Notes: a model not told the origin generated them from the letters alone. A stretch of 64,000 bases of DNA from Flavobacterium sp. A45 (GCF_002001005.1 NZ_MUNX01000093.1:1-64000), one strand, 5' to 3'. Shown: positions 9,201 to 16,950, counted from the first letter of the stretch. A program made the numbers and translations.

Positions 9201-11028
9201 AAATACCTCTTTGCCATCTGTGAGCAATCAACCCGATCAAACCTTGTGCAATACGTCTAGCTTTACAATGACCCAAAGCGGTTCAGGTTCATGGAGCTTA
9301 ATAAGCGGAAATGCAGCAGTAACCATCACGACAATTAGTTCTCCAACCACAACAATAACTGGTGTGCCAGTGGGAACAAGTGCAACGGTAAGATGGACAG
9401 TTGGCAGTGGCTCTTGTACTGCTTATGATGATGTAACAGTTACTAATAATAGTACTCCACCAACAGTAAGTAATCAACCGGATCAAACACTATGTAATAC
9501 TTCAAGTTTTACAATGACACAAACTGGTTCAGGTACATGGACAAAGTTAAGTGGTACAGGAACGATTACAACACCAGGATCCCCTGTTACAACGATTACA
9601 GGAGTGTCAGTTGGGACAAGTACAACGGTTAGATGGACTGTTAGCAGCGGTGCTTGTACTGCATATGATGACGTAATAGTGACAAACAATGCGGCTTCTT
9701 CATTTGCAGCATCGATAGCTAGTAGTAGTCCAGATGCATTCTGCAGTGGTTTGGTACTTACAGTGAATCCTTCAGTAGCGGGCAGTTATTCTTATTTATG
9801 GAGTCCAGGAGGAGCAACTACACCAAGTATCACATTGTATAATTCATCCTCTGCTGGCACATATACAGTAACGGTAAGTCAATCAGGCGGATGTGGTGGA
9901 ACTGCACAGGCTAGTTATAATTTCCAACCACAAAATGTTATTAATGACTATACTATTCTTGGTTTTACTGATGTAAATTTGGGAGACAAAAACTTTGTTC
10001 AAACAGGAAGTGTCGGGGTTACAAGACCTTTGGGTTATGCAAAAATTGGAATGAACAGTACAGTAGCAGGGCCAGGAGGATTTGTGAAAGCAAGGTTTAT
10101 TACAGTTGGGTCTATGTCTAATGTTCCTACGAGAATCTATAGTCCAGTTACTGTGACTTTACCTAATATGCAGGTAAATTCCACTAGTACAACAGGATTG
10201 TCTGATTTGAGTATTCCAAATAATACCACAGTAACTAAAACTGGAAATTATAAAAATGTAACAATTGGAACCAATTGTAATGTGACCTTTACGACAGGAA
10301 CGATTTTCGGTTCAGTAACTATTGGCAGAAGTAGTCAGGTTAAATTTAATGCCAATAACACTGGCGTATTGAATGTTAACAGCATAAATATGGCTGATGG
10401 TACCGATGCTTCACCTACTAAATTACTCTTTGCTTCCAATATAGCAGTAAGAGTAAAAACGGCTGTGAATGTTGGTAAATCATCTTTGGTAAATCCAACA
10501 GGAGGTTACAAAGCGGTCTTCTATATTGGTGGTAGTGAATTTCGTGTGATGCCGGGTGGAAATGTAACTGTAAATGCCAGTATATTCGCTCCGAACGGAA
10601 CAATCAGAGTAGAAGGTGATGCTGTTAAAAACACCTACATGAAAGGCTTTAATATTGCCAGTAGAGTTGTTTCGACAAATAAAAACATTTATTGGAATCA
10701 GTTTGACTGTTTGAACCCTTCAGCTAAAACTATTGATGTAGAGAATGTTGTAGCTAAAGAAATTGATCCAGTTAGACCAGAAGTAGCTCTCTTTGATGTG
10801 AAAGCATATCCTAACCCAAGCAATTATCAATTCACTCTTGAACTGGAAGGTGGCAATGCCGATAAAATTGAAATTGAGGTATATGATATGCAAGGCAGAC
10901 ATATCAAACATATTGAAAGTGAATACGACTTACCTATTGTGTTTGGAGAGGAATTACCGGCAGGCACCTATCTTACAATAGTAAATCAAGGTTCTAACCG
11001 AAAAGCACTCAAACTTATTAAAAAGTAA
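256..11028 (+). CDS. Giant T9SS-secreted SprB-repeat surface adhesin-like protein
   Basis: A 3590-residue protein. Residues 1-29 form a signal peptide. Residues ~30-270 are a beta-rich N-terminal domain, followed by Ig/PKD-like Cys-containing modules to ~1460. Residues ~1465-2320 hold 11 SprB-type repeats with the pattern V-x-C-x-G...GS...GG...Y-x-Y-x-W. Residues ~2324-2650 look like HYR modules (motifs such as ATDNCG, TYTATDVNGN and VVDQIAP). Residues 2740-3150 hold five ~82-residue repeats (LCNTSSF, TMTQS, YDDVTVTN). Residues ~3230-3490 look like a beta-solenoid. The tail (YPNPSN near 3520, ending in KLIKK) is a type A T9SS sorting signal. The protein is expected to cross the inner membrane by Sec and be attached to or released from the cell surface by T9SS. 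SprB itself is a gliding adhesin, but this gene has no SprF/PorP gene beside it, so a gliding role is not shown. General adhesion or matrix binding is the safest reading. Confidence 0.9.
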   Translation: MKAFLPKTGIFTVVFLIANLFFEGVAFGQITQITGSPQTANTTTTTLTITRPSGLAIGDVMFANIMQTDNDGNTGGDLTNASRSGWTVVDGRQIGIGGGGSGDEWYGTLLYKVADATDVAATNFAFTLDSDVNGDDGNLGSIVAFRGVDVTGGVQADGTPSGPFDLDPGIINSIANDATFTATGITTTTNDSAVIMFGLQTDNQTISNWRLNNVPASLTQLYDSQYSPNNLDMGVGAAWAIKPVAGSTGTGTATLANNSSNGGILIALKKLCLPITTSAGSNSPVCIGSAINLTTTDATGGTSPYSYNWVGPNGYTASTQNPIISSSTLAMVGTYTVTATGANGCKGTSDIAITMNPLPQVSDFSGNTLCETGAGLLLVVENSSAGPYTVVYNDGSIQTVNGVASETQFNPVNNPSTTTNYTLVSVTDANGCVRSGGFIDDTATITIEHEPIATVTPPISPETVNITICSSGSATVSGAAASNGTILWTHNGNGTLSDETTLTPTYMPALSDTSNNSGVVTLTMTVSNGTCLPATAEYYVKVLVGPSVNAGVDRIVCSLTPNVSLAGSVQGAVDEGKWTTSGTGTFSPSDTAFGATYIPSSDDITAGTVTLTLSSFDPFDGDPEFPCYASVSDEMIVTIEKAPTATAGGSQSICVGSSAIVSGTTASVGDTIQWTIDQTTAYTGEGSISDATSLTPTYTSAAGDSGHTVTLKMTVSNNSCPSATAAYTIVVNPLPIDRSLIGTAPICSGTTATIQVDNSEFGIQYQLLDSNDQPTGGPVAGTGGVIDLQTNPLTNTANAAIIVTVKVLATNISVTPNCSRLMPETIAITVNPAPVNRTFAVAATPICAGTETNITAVSITPATPPTTYELRKSTDLNTVISTVTGNTGGAISSPNFATGNLSTTTTFNVLARIEATQCTAQMTVTPTVTVNPVISNNTISADQSICNAAAPETLVGSTPTGGNGSYNYLWQQSTDDFVANTASASTANSLNTTKSYTPPQNLAQTMWYRRVVTSGPAAPAVNQCSDISPAVKITVIPLPAVYSVTGGGAYCVGGTGMPVGLSNSQANVNYQLYLNGSPDGSPEVGTGAAIDFGNKTVEGTYTVVAKDILAIGNDCISNMNGSATIIISPIPSTVGASVCIGESGELTSPTVCPREAPITTPAANASSAANVGTVAWVDPTDIFSDNGNPSTVSNATTTVTTSGSLQGKNYGFEIPADAEIKGITVFVNRYFSGNGSAQDNSVRLIKGGIIAGTEKAVSGNWSTTTSTVVSYGGNAELWGESWTPADINNPNFGVALKVNVVGDTNIFGTPQTGSANVDYMQITVTYALNGSIKWYTTATGGTSIGTGSPFNPVGVAGSGLPDTNTPGTTTFYAECSSVEGCRTPADFVVNPLPIMTCPANSAVCIDTALYALTEASPAGGTYSGMGVSDNNFNPAIAGVGPHIITYSYTDSNGCTNTCTFTITVNPAVVASGTPTNVLCNGASTGAIDLNVTGGSGSYTYLWSNNETTQDVSGLAASVTPYSVIITESNGCTISGTTSFTITEPAAVVASGTQVDVLCKGASTGSIDLSVTGGSDSYTYLWSNGEITQDISGLPAGIYSVTITESNGCAVTGDISFTIAEPTIGLVATITSPHTDVDCFGNQTGSATVEVTGGTLPYAYLWDDGASQTTATAINLAAGNYTVTVTDANGNGCISTAAVTITEPAVLEANIPVQTNVGCFGASTGSATVEVTGGTEPYEYLWNDGSAQITATASSLEAGEYMVTITDANGCVTTATVTITEPAATVATGTQDNVLCNGAADGSIDLSVSGGSGLYTYEWSNGATTQDIVGLLAGTYSVTVTDTGGCTVTGTTSFTITQPDAVVASGTQVDVLCKGASTGSIDLSVTGGSDSYTYLWSNGETTQDISGLVAGTYSVVITESNGCAVTGDTSFLIVEPAIALATTITSPHTDVDCFGNQTGSATVEVIGGTLPYTYSWNDGGSQNTATANNLAAGEYTVTVTDANGNGCVSSATVIITEPEVLAASITSQTNVGCFGTNTGSATVGTTGGTEPYEYLWNDGLAQITATANNLEVGDYMVTITDANGCTTTATVSITESDATVATGTQDNVLCNGGADGAIDLSVSGGSGSYTYLWSNGEITQDISGLEAGSYSVTVTDTGGCAVAGTTSFVITEPDAVVANGTQIDVFCNGASTGSIDLSVTGGSGSYTYLWSNGETTQDISGLPAGTYSVTITESNGCTVLGIASFTITESTLLTASITAQTDVDCFGNSNGSATVTASGGASPYSYSWDNGGVLDTTSGLSVGDYTVTVTDDSGCTTTATTNIIVDDNVIPTVITQNIEVELSPTSVSITVSDIDNGSNDNCGIQSMTVSPSSFTCANIGSNIVTLTVTDTNGNVNSATATVTVKDVIAPAIIGMPTNKIVNVSGGNCSSLVSWTAPTATDNCGMESLLSSDETYNENGSTLLGIGEHTITYTATDVNGNITTASFTVTVVDQIAPTITNCPSNITVNTDNNICGARVFYIQPNVNDCNGATLNINSNSYLSGNIFPVGDTMVTWTATDASNNDTTCSFIVTVVDNQAPVANVASLPTVTAECSITVATPTASDNCDGNISGVPDVSTTFNTPGSHTINWTYEDINGNESYQSQTVNITATPPVINTQPVSLAKCEGQSATFSVSSSAIGYQWQVNAGGGGWVDVDFETSSSLNIPSVTPDMNGNQYRVIINGSCGSTASNEVTLTVDSLPTISDLANQNLCNTSSFALAQSPLTVGTGLWTLISGSASITNVNSPNTDVTGVAVGTSAKVRWTVTNGSCSVYDEVTVTNTILPSVSNQPDQALCNMSSFTMTQSIPSAGTGVWTLEAGSATITTPNSPTTTVTGVTTSATLRWTVTNVNCSSYDDVIVTNTTLDPVSDQANQTLCNTSSFTMTQSAPSIGSGTWSIINGSANITSPSSPVTTVTGLATGTSATLRWTVTSGSCTAYDDVTVTNTSLPSVSNQPDQTLCNTSSFTMTQSGSGSWSLISGNAAVTITTISSPTTTITGVPVGTSATVRWTVGSGSCTAYDDVTVTNNSTPPTVSNQPDQTLCNTSSFTMTQTGSGTWTKLSGTGTITTPGSPVTTITGVSVGTSTTVRWTVSSGACTAYDDVIVTNNAASSFAASIASSSPDAFCSGLVLTVNPSVAGSYSYLWSPGGATTPSITLYNSSSAGTYTVTVSQSGGCGGTAQASYNFQPQNVINDYTILGFTDVNLGDKNFVQTGSVGVTRPLGYAKIGMNSTVAGPGGFVKARFITVGSMSNVPTRIYSPVTVTLPNMQVNSTSTTGLSDLSIPNNTTVTKTGNYKNVTIGTNCNVTFTTGTIFGSVTIGRSSQVKFNANNTGVLNVNSINMADGTDASPTKLLFASNIAVRVKTAVNVGKSSLVNPTGGYKAVFYIGGSEFRVMPGGNVTVNASIFAPNGTIRVEGDAVKNTYMKGFNIASRVVSTNKNIYWNQFDCLNPSAKTIDVENVVAKEIDPVRPEVALFDVKAYPNPSNYQFTLELEGGNADKIEIEVYDMQGRHIKHIESEYDLPIVFGEELPAGTYLTIVNQGSNRKALKLIKK
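4918..7215 (+). repeat. 942-bp super-repeat of four SprB units inside the adhesin gene
   Basis: The codon block starting GATGT (or GATGTT) before the V-x-C-x-G-A-S-T-G-S motif recurs at 4918, 5860 and 6802, exactly 942 bp (314 codons) apart. Each super-repeat holds four SprB units in the order LCKG/FCNG, DCFG, GCFG, LCNG. The third copy is partial and ends after a DCFG unit. A lone LCNG unit at ~4684 is the tail of an earlier copy. Nucleotide identity between copies is high in the first unit, including many synonymous positions. Confidence 0.85.
8473..9700 (+). repeat. Five tandem ~246-bp repeats in the adhesin gene
   Basis: Copies begin at 8473, 8722, 8968, 9214 and 9460, with a period of 249 then 246 bp. 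Each encodes a P-x-V-S-x-Q-x-x-Q-x-L-C-N-x-S-S-F start and a W-T-V...S/N-C...YDDV end. Two cysteines per unit could form one disulfide. Conservation is weaker at nucleotide level than in the SprB super-repeat, so this array is probably older. Confidence 0.8.
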
Positions 11029-11072
11029 TTTAAAAACTAATAATTACCAACAAAGCCATCTCGTTTAATTGC

Positions 11073-11112
11073 AATGCCCCCAAAAAGTTAGACACTATTT
11101 GGGGGCATTTTT
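11073..11112 (+). terminator. Intrinsic terminator after the adhesin gene
   Basis: A perfect 12-bp stem, AATGCCCCCAAA (11073-11084) with TTTGGGGGCATT (11098-11109), closes a 13-nt loop and is followed by T residues. It starts 45 nt after the adhesin stop codon. Confidence 0.85.
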
Positions 11113-11273
11113 ATACAAAAAAAGCCGAACATTGTTGTTTGAATTTTTGTCGTCTCTCTGTTCAATTTTCTTACTCCTTTTTGGTTGATTTAAAGCGACT
11201 TGCAGATATTTATGTTATAAATAATTATTTTATCGAAAATAGGCTGCCAAGATATATTTAGAATATTTACAGG

Positions 11274-11951
11274 TTGGAGTCAAAGGCCAAATTGAATATA
11301 TTGAATAATTTTGTTAAGTTTGCTGAGAATTATTATTACTCAAAACAAAAAAAATTGTCAAATTCTTACTTAAATCACGATACTGTTATAATTAATCGTT
11401 TACGTAACGGAGATAAGCAGGCGCTAACAGAATTGTACAATGAATTTTGGCAATTGTTATTTGTTTCCTCTTACAATGTTATTAAAGATAAAGAGTTGTG
11501 TGAAGATATAATTCAAGATATTTTCATGAATATATGGAACAATCGAGAAAAGTTAGAAATAAACATCTCTTTAAAAGGCTATTTGTATGCTTGTGCAAGA
11601 TATCAGGTTTTCAATCAGTTTAAAAAGAACAAGAACAAAGTTCATGTAGAATTTTTGGATGATCTCGATAAACGCTTTCAACATTCAACCCCGGAAACCC
11701 AAATGATGCATGAAGAGTTAGTGCAACAAATAAGTTCGATTATCGAAACCCTTCCCGAAAAATGTCAGTTGGTTTATAAATTAAGTCGAGACGAGCAATT
11801 AAGCCATAAAGAAATTGCTGCACGTTTAGACATTTCTACAAAAACGGTCGAAAATCATATTACCAAAGCACTTCAAGTTATAAGATTGTCAATGGGCAGT
11901 ACGGCCAGTATGGCAATGGTTTTGTGGCTTTCAAAAAATATCTTCAAATAG
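11274..11951 (+). CDS. ECF-type RNA polymerase sigma factor
   Basis: A sigma-70 family factor of the Bacteroides-type ECF group (225 residues). Region 2 is visible around ELYNEFWQLLF and CEDIIQDIFMNIW (core binding and -10 recognition), and region 4 as LPEKCQLVYKLSRDEQLSHKEIA followed by a TVENHITKAL helix-turn-helix. It should direct transcription of a dedicated regulon, most likely the SusC/SusD genes just downstream, under control of the FecR protein at 12305. There is no early ATG. The listed start is a TTG at 11274, and an in-frame TTG at 11355 would give a 198-residue product closer to the usual family length, so the start is uncertain. Confidence 0.9.
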   Translation: MESKAKLNILNNFVKFAENYYYSKQKKLSNSYLNHDTVIINRLRNGDKQALTELYNEFWQLLFVSSYNVIKDKELCEDIIQDIFMNIWNNREKLEINISLKGYLYACARYQVFNQFKKNKNKVHVEFLDDLDKRFQHSTPETQMMHEELVQQISSIIETLPEKCQLVYKLSRDEQLSHKEIAARLDISTKTVENHITKALQVIRLSMGSTASMAMVLWLSKNIFK

Positions 11952-12304
11952 TTAAATATCTTCGGTTTTAGTGTCCTTGCTTTTGGATTGTCTTGTTGTA
12001 TAAGCAAAACAAATTATTTTTGTACAGTTAAGTTTTTTTATTCCAATTAAATTTACTAATGTTTTTCTCATAAAGTTACAAATATGTAGTTTTTTGCTTT
12101 TTTTCTGGTTGTTCTGTAAATTAAACAGTCAGAAGTTAGGTAAAATATGAACTCTTGTGAAGTACAGCAACTAGACTGTTTGTCTATTGTTTAGCGTTTT
12201 TTTATAAGAAAATAAAAAAAAATAAAAAAAAGTGACATCTCGACTAGGGGGTATATGCCTTTTTATACACTTACTACTATTACTCCTGAATAATATAAAA
12301 AAAA
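11952..12304. other. Gap between sigma factor and fecR-like gene
   Basis: No gene is seen. A candidate promoter has CTTG at 11992 and TATTTTTG at 12015-12022 with a 19-nt spacer. An 8-bp inverted repeat, AAACAGTC (12123-12130) with GACTGTTT (12174-12181), lies downstream. A G-run at ~12246 (CTAGGGGG) follows a long A-tract, in an AT-rich leader before the start codon at 12305. Confidence 0.35.
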
Positions 12305-13453
12305 ATGGAAAAAGAAGAATTTTTGGTGTTATTAGATAGATATCTTTCTGGTGAAACCAATTTGGAGGAGAATAAATTACTGTTGAATTATTACGAAAGT
12401 TTTCAAACCTCCAAAGATTGGAATGAATCATTAGGAACGAAAGAAGAAATTGGAAGTAAAATGCTAGCTCGTCTTCAAAATGCATTGGAGACTGAGGAAG
12501 TTAAGGTCTTGCCAATAAAGCCATTTTATTCAAATACTGTTTTCAAAATTGGCATTGCAGCTTCGGTTGCGATTTTAATTTCTATATCTGTATTATTCAA
12601 CAAAAATGATGTTGAGAAGCAAAGCATTCCGATTGTTGTGAATAATGCTATTATGATTGGTAAAGATAAAGCAACATTGACTTTAGAAGACGGATCGATT
12701 ATAGCATTAGAAAAAGGTAAAGACTATACCGCTGGAAATCTAAAAAGCAATGGAGAAAAATTAGTTTATAACTCAACAAATAATATAAGAGCAGGAATTG
12801 CGAATAACTTTTTGACCATTCCAAGAGGAGGTCAGTTTTTTGTACAATTATCAGACAGTACGAAAGTTTGGTTAAATTCAGAATCCCAGTTAAAGTACCC
12901 TGTAGCTTTTGTTGACGGAGAAACTAGACAAGTAGAATTATTATATGGAGAAGCTTATTTTGAAGTGTCACCAAGTACTAAACATAAAGGTTCCAGATTT
13001 AAAGTGAAAACTCAAAATCAGAATGTCGAAGTGATAGGAACCGAGTTCAATATCAAAGCTTATAAAGATGAAACTGCTATTTATACCACATTAGTTGAAG
13101 GTAAAGTAGCGATTAGCAATGCAATAGCAAAACAAATTTTGGCACCAAATCAGCAGTCAAAAATAAGTCTCAATAACAACAGTATAGACATCTATTCAGT
13201 CGATGTATATAGTGAGATTTCTTGGAGAAAAGGACTCTTTGTTTTTAAAGGAATGACTTTGAAAGAAATTTCAAAAGTATTATCACGTTGGTACGATGTA
13301 GAAATCATATTTGCAGATCCTGTACTAGGGAACGTAAAATTTAATGGGGTGTTAAATAAAAATCAAAACTTCGAAGATATACTAACTACAATCAAGAATA
13401 TTAACTTTATTAATGCCTATGAAATAAAAAACAAGAAGATAATAATTAGATAA
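12305..13453 (+). CDS. FecR-family anti-sigma factor
   Basis: A 382-residue inner-membrane regulator. Residues 1-75 are the cytoplasmic part expected to hold the sigma factor. Residues ~80-98 (VFKIGIAASVAILISISVLF) form one transmembrane segment. Residues ~135-235 are the periplasmic FecR domain (IPRGGQFFVQLSDSTKVWLNS, GEAYFEVSP and VIGTEFNIKAY are typical). Residues ~310-380 match the DUF4974 tail (KEISKVLSRWYDVEI). The family senses the STN domain of a loaded TonB receptor and releases the sigma factor. The neighbouring ECF sigma gene at 11274 and the STN-bearing receptor at 13567 make a complete trans-envelope signalling set. Confidence 0.93.
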   Translation: MEKEEFLVLLDRYLSGETNLEENKLLLNYYESFQTSKDWNESLGTKEEIGSKMLARLQNALETEEVKVLPIKPFYSNTVFKIGIAASVAILISISVLFNKNDVEKQSIPIVVNNAIMIGKDKATLTLEDGSIIALEKGKDYTAGNLKSNGEKLVYNSTNNIRAGIANNFLTIPRGGQFFVQLSDSTKVWLNSESQLKYPVAFVDGETRQVELLYGEAYFEVSPSTKHKGSRFKVKTQNQNVEVIGTEFNIKAYKDETAIYTTLVEGKVAISNAIAKQILAPNQQSKISLNNNSIDIYSVDVYSEISWRKGLFVFKGMTLKEISKVLSRWYDVEIIFADPVLGNVKFNGVLNKNQNFEDILTTIKNINFINAYEIKNKKIIIR

Positions 13454-13458
13454 AAAAG

Positions 13459-13507
13459 AAAAGGGAACAAAGTTTAGACCTCTCACAGTACCGCACTTTA
13501 TCCCTTT
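13459..13507 (+). terminator. Possible attenuator hairpin between fecR-like gene and susC-like gene
   Basis: AAAAGGGAACAAAG (13459-13472) can pair imperfectly with CTTTATCCCTTT (13496-13507). No strong T-run follows, so partial termination or mRNA stabilisation is more likely than full termination. The rest of the leader to 13567 has the AATTAATTAA / CTAACTAACC words often seen before flavobacterial susC genes. Confidence 0.3.
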
Positions 13508-13566
13508 CATGTATTAATCAATTAATTAATTTTTAACCACTAACTAACCAATTAACATGTAAATTT

Positions 13567-16500
13567 ATGAATTTTAAATTAACCCACGTTATTTTCTTTT
13601 TAAGAAAAAAACTAATAATGCACATTATGAGAACCTTTATCTTCTTGTTTTGCACTACAATTTTTGGCTTTTCCTCAGGAAATCTGTTTTCTCAAAATGC
13701 AAAAATTGTAATAGCAACTGATAAAACGGTAACAGTTGATGAAGTTTTTGATATTATTAAAAAGCAAACTAACTATACATTTATTTATCAGGAAGATTTA
13801 TTTAAAAAATTACCCAAAGTACATTTAAAAAAAGGGGTAATTAGAGTAAATGAATTATTAAAACTGAGTCTTTCCAAGAAGGATTTTGATTTTAGCTTGA
13901 CTAGTGGCAATACTATTATTGTCAAGGAAGTACCAATTTCAGCAGTTTCAAAACAGCCAAAAACTATTGTGATTAAGGGGGGTGTTACAGATAGCGGGGG
14001 GAATCCTCTGCCGGGTGTTAACATACAGGTGAAAAGTACAAAAACCATTGCCCAAACTGGTTTTGACGGCAGATATACCATCGAAGCACCTGATAATGAC
14101 GTCTTGTTATTCACTTATATTGGTTACAGATCCCAGATTGTAACAATAAACGGCAGAAATGAGATTAATGTGACTCTAAAACAAGAGTTAAAAGAATTAG
14201 GTGATGTTGTCATTAACACCGGGGTAACAGAACGAAAGAGAGAATTGGTAACTGGTGCCATATCAGTTTTCAAAGGAGAGCAATTAAGACAGGTTTCTAC
14301 ACAAAATGCAATTCAGGCATTAAAGACCTTAGATCCATCTTTTATTGTTTTGGATAATAATTTAGCCGGTTCAAATCCAAACGCTCTGCCTACTATTGAG
14401 GTGAGAGGACAAACTAGCTTATCTGTAGATCAGGTAAATAATCAGTTTAGAGAAGATCCAAATCAGCCTTTATTTATTTTGGATGGATTTCCGACTACTT
14501 TACAGCAAGTAGTAGATTTAGATATTAACAGAATTGCAAGTATTACCCTTTTGAAGGATGCTGCATCTACCGCCTTATATGGCTCCCGTTCGGCTAATGG
14601 AGTTGTTGTTATTGAAACAATTAAACCAGTAGCAGGAAAATTACAGTTTTCTTATGTTAATAATTCTTCTTTTGAAGTAGCCGATTTGAGTGTTTATAAC
14701 CTAATGAATGCAGAGCAAAAGTTAGAATTCGAAAGACTGTCCGGAGCATTTACGGTTAAATTAGGTTCTGCACTTCCTCATGAAGCTCAGTTTAAATGGA
14801 ATGAGGTTTATAATAAGCGCTTGGCAGATGTACGTAGAGGTGTAGATACGTATTGGCTGAATGAACCTATCCAAATGGGAATTGCGTCTGGCCATAGTTT
14901 TTCATTTGGCGGAGGAACAGAAGAGCTTAGGTTTAATTTGGTAGCAAATTATAAAACACTGAGCGGGACAATGAAAGGCTCTGAGCGTAATACTTGGGGA
15001 TATAATGGTAATATTGTTTACAGAAAAAACAAATTAAATATTAGTAACAATTTCTTTGTATCGGGTGGAGATAATCAGGAATCACCGTATGGCAGTTTTG
15101 CGACTTATGCAAAGGCTAGCCCTTATTATCCAAAGTATAACGAAAACGGAGTGCCAACCCGTTATTTAGATGGGTCATCTGTTCCCTATACAGGGGTAAA
15201 TTTTGTAGTTAATCAAGCGGTTAATCCTTTGTATAATGTCATGTTGTCAAGTTTTAATAAAGGTAATAATTTTAATTTCACAAATAATTTTGCTTTAAAT
15301 TATGATGTGAATTCACATATTAAAACAACCGCTGCCTTGTCCGTTTCGAGAAATAATACCTATAAAACAGTTTTTGTTGCGCCAGAGGATACAAGATATA
15401 TAAATAATATACCTACCGAAAAAGGAAGTTTGGCCAATACCGAGGCGATTACTGATAAATGGAATGCTAATATTGGAGGAACTTATTCTAATATTTTTAA
15501 TGGTGTGCATTCTTTTAATTATACCATTAGGGCTTCTGCTCTAGAAACAAAAAATAATTCTTTTGCGTCTGTTTTAAGAGGATTTCCTTCTGGAGTTGGC
15601 GGAAATCCAGCGTTTGCTTTTGGATTTGAAGCCAATTCAAAACCTATTGTTTTTAACGAAATGATTAGAAGTATTGATTTGACAAACCAAATTAACTATG
15701 CTTACGACAGAAGATTTTTATTTGATTTTACCCAAACGATATCGGGTTCTACGAATTTTGGCACAAACAATAAATATTCGCCTTTTTGGGGAGTTGGTGT
15801 TGGGTGGAATTTGCATAACGAATTCAAAATGAATGAAGACATCGTTAACATACTAAAACTTCGTGCGAATATCGGTCAAACCGGAAATCAAAATTTAGTG
15901 GGTTTTGCGTCTCACGATATTTATGCTTATGAGGCCAATACCAATTATTTTGGAGCTGGTTTAGGAGTTTCTCAATTGGCTAATGCTGATTTAGAACCTC
16001 AAAGAACCAAAGATTTATCTTTAGGTTTAGATTTGGCAATGTTTGGAAACAGATTGACAGCTACTTTTGGAGCTTACAGCCGTGAAACATCTCCTCAGAT
16101 TGTAGCTATCGACCTTGCTTCATCTACGGGTGTTACGGCATACCCTTTGAATGTTGGATATATTACCACAAGAGGTTTGGAGCTTAAATTAAACTATAAT
16201 TTTATTTACAAGCTGCAGCAAAATTTCATTTGGGGAGTAGGGTTAACCTCTGCTTTAGGAAACAATGAACTGGGCGGTTTTAATAATGCATTGGCATCAT
16301 TAAATGAAGCTGCTCAAAAGACGACTAGCCTAACAAGATATTATGATGGAGCAAGCAGTAATGATCTTTGGGCTGTTCCTTCTTTAGGCATCGATCCAGC
16401 AACCGGAAATGAAGTTTTCTTGAAGAAGAATGGTCAAACGACTTTTATTTTAGATAAAAATGATGAGGTTGTAATGGGAAATTCAAGAGAAACGGCAACA

Positions 16501-16950
16501 GGCGTTGTTTCTACGAATGTAACCTATAAAAATTTCAGTTTTGGTTTGTACATGCGCTATAGTTTTGGAGCGGAACGATTTAATAACGCTTTGTATAATA
16601 AAGTTGAGAACATTGGGGCAACTTCAGTTTTTGATAATCAAGACGAAAGAGCCTTTACAGACCGTTGGACAACACCGGGACAAGAGGCTCAATTTAAAGC
16701 AATTAGTTTAACCAGCATAACTCCAATTTCATCCCGTTTTATACAGAAAGACGATTACTTATCTGGTGAATCGATTCGTTTTGGATATAGAGTGACCAAT
16801 AAAAATTGGTTGAACAAAGCTGGATTGTCTGCACTGGGAGTGAATGCTCTTGCGAACGAATTCTTCCGTTGGTCGACGATGAAAGCAGAGCGTGGTATTG
16901 ATTATCCTTTTTCAAGAATCTATACACTTAGCCTTAATGTATCATTTTAA
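13567..16950 (+). CDS. SusC/RagA-like TonB-dependent outer-membrane receptor with STN domain
   Basis: A 1127-residue TonB-linked transporter. The long N-terminus (residues 1-43, hydrophobic MRTFIFLFCTTIFGFSSG) is the signal peptide, followed by an STN/secretin signalling domain (~45-110, ending TIIVKEV). A carboxypeptidase-regulatory-like beta-sandwich comes next (~134-210, DSGGNPLPGVNIQVKST, DGRYTIEAP), then a plug (~215-350, IEVRGQTSLS, ILLKDAAST-like ITLLKDAASTALYGSRSANG) and a 22-strand barrel ending in the aromatic-hydrophobic tail SLNVSF. It should import a substrate captured by the SusD partner 10 bp downstream. The STN domain links it to the FecR/sigma pair. Downstream genes suggest the substrate is peptide or protein rather than glycan. 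Confidence 0.95.
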   Translation: MNFKLTHVIFFLRKKLIMHIMRTFIFLFCTTIFGFSSGNLFSQNAKIVIATDKTVTVDEVFDIIKKQTNYTFIYQEDLFKKLPKVHLKKGVIRVNELLKLSLSKKDFDFSLTSGNTIIVKEVPISAVSKQPKTIVIKGGVTDSGGNPLPGVNIQVKSTKTIAQTGFDGRYTIEAPDNDVLLFTYIGYRSQIVTINGRNEINVTLKQELKELGDVVINTGVTERKRELVTGAISVFKGEQLRQVSTQNAIQALKTLDPSFIVLDNNLAGSNPNALPTIEVRGQTSLSVDQVNNQFREDPNQPLFILDGFPTTLQQVVDLDINRIASITLLKDAASTALYGSRSANGVVVIETIKPVAGKLQFSYVNNSSFEVADLSVYNLMNAEQKLEFERLSGAFTVKLGSALPHEAQFKWNEVYNKRLADVRRGVDTYWLNEPIQMGIASGHSFSFGGGTEELRFNLVANYKTLSGTMKGSERNTWGYNGNIVYRKNKLNISNNFFVSGGDNQESPYGSFATYAKASPYYPKYNENGVPTRYLDGSSVPYTGVNFVVNQAVNPLYNVMLSSFNKGNNFNFTNNFALNYDVNSHIKTTAALSVSRNNTYKTVFVAPEDTRYINNIPTEKGSLANTEAITDKWNANIGGTYSNIFNGVHSFNYTIRASALETKNNSFASVLRGFPSGVGGNPAFAFGFEANSKPIVFNEMIRSIDLTNQINYAYDRRFLFDFTQTISGSTNFGTNNKYSPFWGVGVGWNLHNEFKMNEDIVNILKLRANIGQTGNQNLVGFASHDIYAYEANTNYFGAGLGVSQLANADLEPQRTKDLSLGLDLAMFGNRLTATFGAYSRETSPQIVAIDLASSTGVTAYPLNVGYITTRGLELKLNYNFIYKLQQNFIWGVGLTSALGNNELGGFNNALASLNEAAQKTTSLTRYYDGASSNDLWAVPSLGIDPATGNEVFLKKNGQTTFILDKNDEVVMGNSRETATGVVSTNVTYKNFSFGLYMRYSFGAERFNNALYNKVENIGATSVFDNQDERAFTDRWTTPGQEAQFKAISLTSITPISSRFIQKDDYLSGESIRFGYRVTNKNWLNKAGLSALGVNALANEFFRWSTMKAERGIDYPFSRIYTLSLNVSF

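Noticed and set aside
4650..9700. Possible CRISPR or satellite array
   Set aside because: The repeats are in frame within one protein and far longer than CRISPR repeats, with no unique spacers.
11073..11112. Transposon end (AAAAAGTTAGACAC wording in the loop)
   Set aside because: There is no transposase, no second end and no target duplication; the stem and T-run explain it as a terminator.
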